Assembly (NCBI GenBank): GCA_046263755.1
Contig: JBJYZC010000021.1
Location: 1 to 40,470 of the forward strand
DNA length: 40,470 nucleotides
DNA from: Lachnocurva sp029100405
GTDB lineage: Bacteria > Bacillota > Clostridia > Lachnospirales > Lachnospiraceae
Direction: 5' to 3'
Shown piece by piece: positions 39,049 to 40,470 of the stretch. Below the pieces are notes generated by a model. That model searched no databases, was not told the DNA's origin, and worked only from the letters and a program-made list of their open reading frames with translations. Both the position numbers and the translations under genes were made by a program. Position 1 is the stretch's first letter, and each line of letters starts with the position of its first letter.

Positions 39049-39084
39049 AAAAAAAACCATCGAAGAAAAAATCCTCGATGGTCC
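39049..39084 (-). terminator. Terminator after the gene at 39119
   Basis: On the minus strand, ACCATCGA pairs with TCGATGGT around a T-rich loop and continues into eight T's (39049-39056). Confidence 0.75.
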
Positions 39085-39118
39085 GCAGCCAAATCTCATA
39101 TTCTGTTCAATTCTCAAA

Positions 39119-39508
39119 TTACGACTCGATAATTTCCGGATCCCGGAACTCCTCGTCCCGGATGATCGTCGCTTCCTCCAGCCGGAATTCCACGACCTGC
39201 TCGTTCCCATAATTTGTTCCATAGACCCGGTACGTCTTGCTTTCATCCCAGTGGCAATTTTTGTAGAGCACACGAAGAAAAGCCTTACTGGCGATCTCAT
39301 ACTGCTGGACCTCCTGAAAGGCTGGTACCTTCAATGCCTCCTTATCGATCGGCGTGGCGACCTGAATGGCCACCTTGTGGTCTCTGGAATTAAAGAGGAA
39401 CCGGATAAATTTCGGATTCTTCAAAGATCTGATGGTAGCCCAATAAATCAGGCTCCTTCCCCGTTTCAGCGAAAAAGAGAGCCCGAGTCTTCTTTCCTGC
39501 TCAGACAT
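39119..39508 (-). CDS. Unrecognised protein, last of a three-gene unit
   Basis: A 129-residue protein starting MSEQERRLGLSFSLKRGRSL. It has IYWATIRSLKNPKFIRFLFN and VEFRLEEATIIRDEEFRDPE, suggesting a small alpha/beta fold; no motif is recognised. GGGAGG precedes the start, 12 bases after the previous stop, and a strong terminator follows, so it closes a minus-strand operon with the two genes upstream. Confidence 0.65.
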   Translation of the reverse strand: MSEQERRLGLSFSLKRGRSLIYWATIRSLKNPKFIRFLFNSRDHKVAIQVATPIDKEALKVPAFQEVQQYEIASKAFLRVLYKNCHWDESKTYRVYGTNYGNEQVVEFRLEEATIIRDEEFRDPEIIES

Positions 39509-39520
39509 AATAGCCTCCCA

Positions 39521-40189
39521 TTATTGATTTTGCAGCTGTAGTTCCTGCTGGCCGGCAAATCCGTCCAACGATTGCAAAGAGACCCTGTCCTCGTGTTTTT
39601 CGACAGGTACGCCATAAGTATCCAGATCTCCCGGATAGAAAGGTGTCCTCGACGCCTTTGCCTCCCTCTGCTTCATTGCCTCCAGTTCTTCCGGCGTCAT
39701 CTCCTCGCGCAACTTCTCCAGCTCTGCCTTGGTACGCTTCGGCCTCTCACGGAAGATTTCAGCATCGTCCAGCTCAAAGACATAGAGAGTCTCCCCCTGA
39801 TAATCGATGCGGTGGCCAAGGATCTTATAGCGGCACAGATTGTCCCAGCTCATCATCTTATAGATCATGCTGGAAAACTGCCTGCCCGTAATTTTTCTGC
39901 TCTTTCTCTTGTCATTCTTCTGGATACACCACCGGAGCGAGTCCCTGTCGTCTTTCTCGCATCTTCGGATTACCAGCCGCTTCTGGTCCTGATTGACGAG
40001 AACCTGAATGTAGACCGTATCCTCGAACCCCTCAATACAGGCATTATTGAACGTAATGCTGTCTGTCCGAATGGTCATCTGAGGCTCACGCAAATGTGCA
40101 AACAGCTCCCTTCGGACCGTCTGGTAACCGTCATAGCTGAATGTCTTCTGGATCTCCGCTGCCTTCTCGTCGTCAATAAATGTATCCAT
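39521..40189 (-). CDS. Unrecognised protein, middle of a three-gene unit
   Basis: A 222-residue protein starting MDTFIDDEKAAEIQKTFSYD. Its centre (QDQKRLVIRRCEKDDRDSLR, CIQKNDKRKSRKITGRQFSS) and IDYQGETLYVFELDDAEIF are beta-rich and resemble a C-terminal strand repeat; residues 150-185 (RPKRTKAELEKLREEMTPEE) are a charged helix. No family is recognised. The start lies four bases past the upstream stop. It is not phage-like in any way I can point to. Confidence 0.65.
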   Translation of the reverse strand: MDTFIDDEKAAEIQKTFSYDGYQTVRRELFAHLREPQMTIRTDSITFNNACIEGFEDTVYIQVLVNQDQKRLVIRRCEKDDRDSLRWCIQKNDKRKSRKITGRQFSSMIYKMMSWDNLCRYKILGHRIDYQGETLYVFELDDAEIFRERPKRTKAELEKLREEMTPEELEAMKQREAKASRTPFYPGDLDTYGVPVEKHEDRVSLQSLDGFAGQQELQLQNQ

Positions 40190-40192
40190 AAT

Positions 40193-40470
40193 TTACCCCA
40201 CATTCGTTTTCATCTGGGCCGTCACAGACTGGGCTTCCGAGATGATTTCTTTCAGTTCGTCTTCTGTGATATCTGTGCAGTACTTGAAGAATGAGGCAGG
40301 ACGAAGGATCTGCCAGTCGCCCTTAAAGTGCGCCAGCTCCAGTTCCTCTGCCGCATCCCGTCCAAACCTCTCGTCTGCGTAAAAGACCACCTTCTCATGG
40401 TGGACCGTACTCTGCTGCTCGATCTCATCTTCTCTGCTTCGGATGACACGGGGAGTGTCGTTCTCACTGC
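40193..40470 (-). CDS. Unrecognised protein, running off the right edge
   Basis: The frame is open from the window edge (…SENDTPRVIRSREDEIEQQS…) to a stop at 40193, ending FFKYCTDITEDELKEIISEA QSVTAQMKTNVG. The visible 90 residues are mixed alpha/beta and very acidic. Coupled closely to the gene at 40189. Function not recognised; the N-terminus lies outside the window. Confidence 0.6.
   Translation of the reverse strand, partial: SENDTPRVIRSREDEIEQQSTVHHEKVVFYADERFGRDAAEELELAHFKGDWQILRPASFFKYCTDITEDELKEIISEAQSVTAQMKTNVG

Noticed and set aside
38980..39300. A 106-codon minus-strand frame between glf and the unknown trio
   Set aside because: It overlaps the terminator and the better-supported gene at 39119-39508 in another frame.
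1..40470. CRISPR array or tRNA genes
   Set aside because: No regularly spaced identical repeats and no cloverleaf-forming sequence were seen on either strand.

Overview
The window is most of a temperate siphophage genome of the HK97/tailed-phage type, integrated in a Clostridia chromosome. Gene content and protein style (P27 small terminase, VRR-NUC plus SNF2-type helicase, DUF2815/DUF2800, VapE-type primase-helicase, DUF4314/DUF5049) suggest a Lachnospiraceae host; this is inference from family resemblance, not a database match. Nearly all phage genes lie on the minus strand, so the phage reads from right (early) to left (late).

Layout from left to right. 1-603: the first codons of a minus-strand gene that runs off the edge (possibly a serine recombinase), and a compact convergent locus that looks like a type I toxin-antitoxin (31-residue hydrophobic peptide, long leader, bidirectional terminator, opposing promoter). 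604-2261: an intact IS1202-group insertion sequence with 23-bp imperfect terminal repeats and a perfect 27-bp target duplication, inserted at the 3' end of a tail gene. 2243-17457: the late region in reverse order: tail fibre-like genes, baseplate/tail protein, tape measure, tail chaperones with a probable -1 frameshift, major tail protein, tail terminator, head-tail joining proteins, capsid, ClpP-like protease, portal, large and small terminase. 17572-22635: small accessory genes (DUF7678-like, DUF7698-like, DUF4314/DUF5049, a large acidic protein), a ParB-methyltransferase fusion, a zinc-finger protein, a HicAB toxin-antitoxin pair and an HNH endonuclease. 22662-22872: two minus-strand terminators bracket a possible structured RNA. 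22966-33902: the early/replication operon: late-type sigma-like regulator, helicase, VRR-NUC nuclease, prim-pol/VapE protein, antirepressor, family A DNA polymerase, DUF2815, DUF2800, a MazF-like protein and a DUF4406-type protein.

34038-34800: the lysogeny switch, two XRE-family regulators read divergently from well-formed promoters that overlap GTTAC-N6-GTAAC operator-like sites. 34857-38232: an AAA+ ATPase and a subtilisin-like serine protease in one operon, matching the two-gene plan of the IetAS anti-phage system; it sits beside the repressor, where prophages commonly carry cargo. 38233-40470: intergenic sequence with hairpins, a C-terminal remnant of UDP-galactopyranose mutase, then three adjacent minus-strand genes that I do not recognise, the last running off the right edge.

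The repressor/Cro-like pair would keep the early operon off; on induction the early genes replicate the DNA, the DUF1492-like regulator probably turns on the late operon, and the late genes package DNA and build the particle. IetAS, MazF-like, HicAB, the methyltransferase and the putative type I toxin form a layer of host-interaction or maintenance cargo. No integrase, holin or lysin gene is complete within the window; these presumably lie to the left of position 1.
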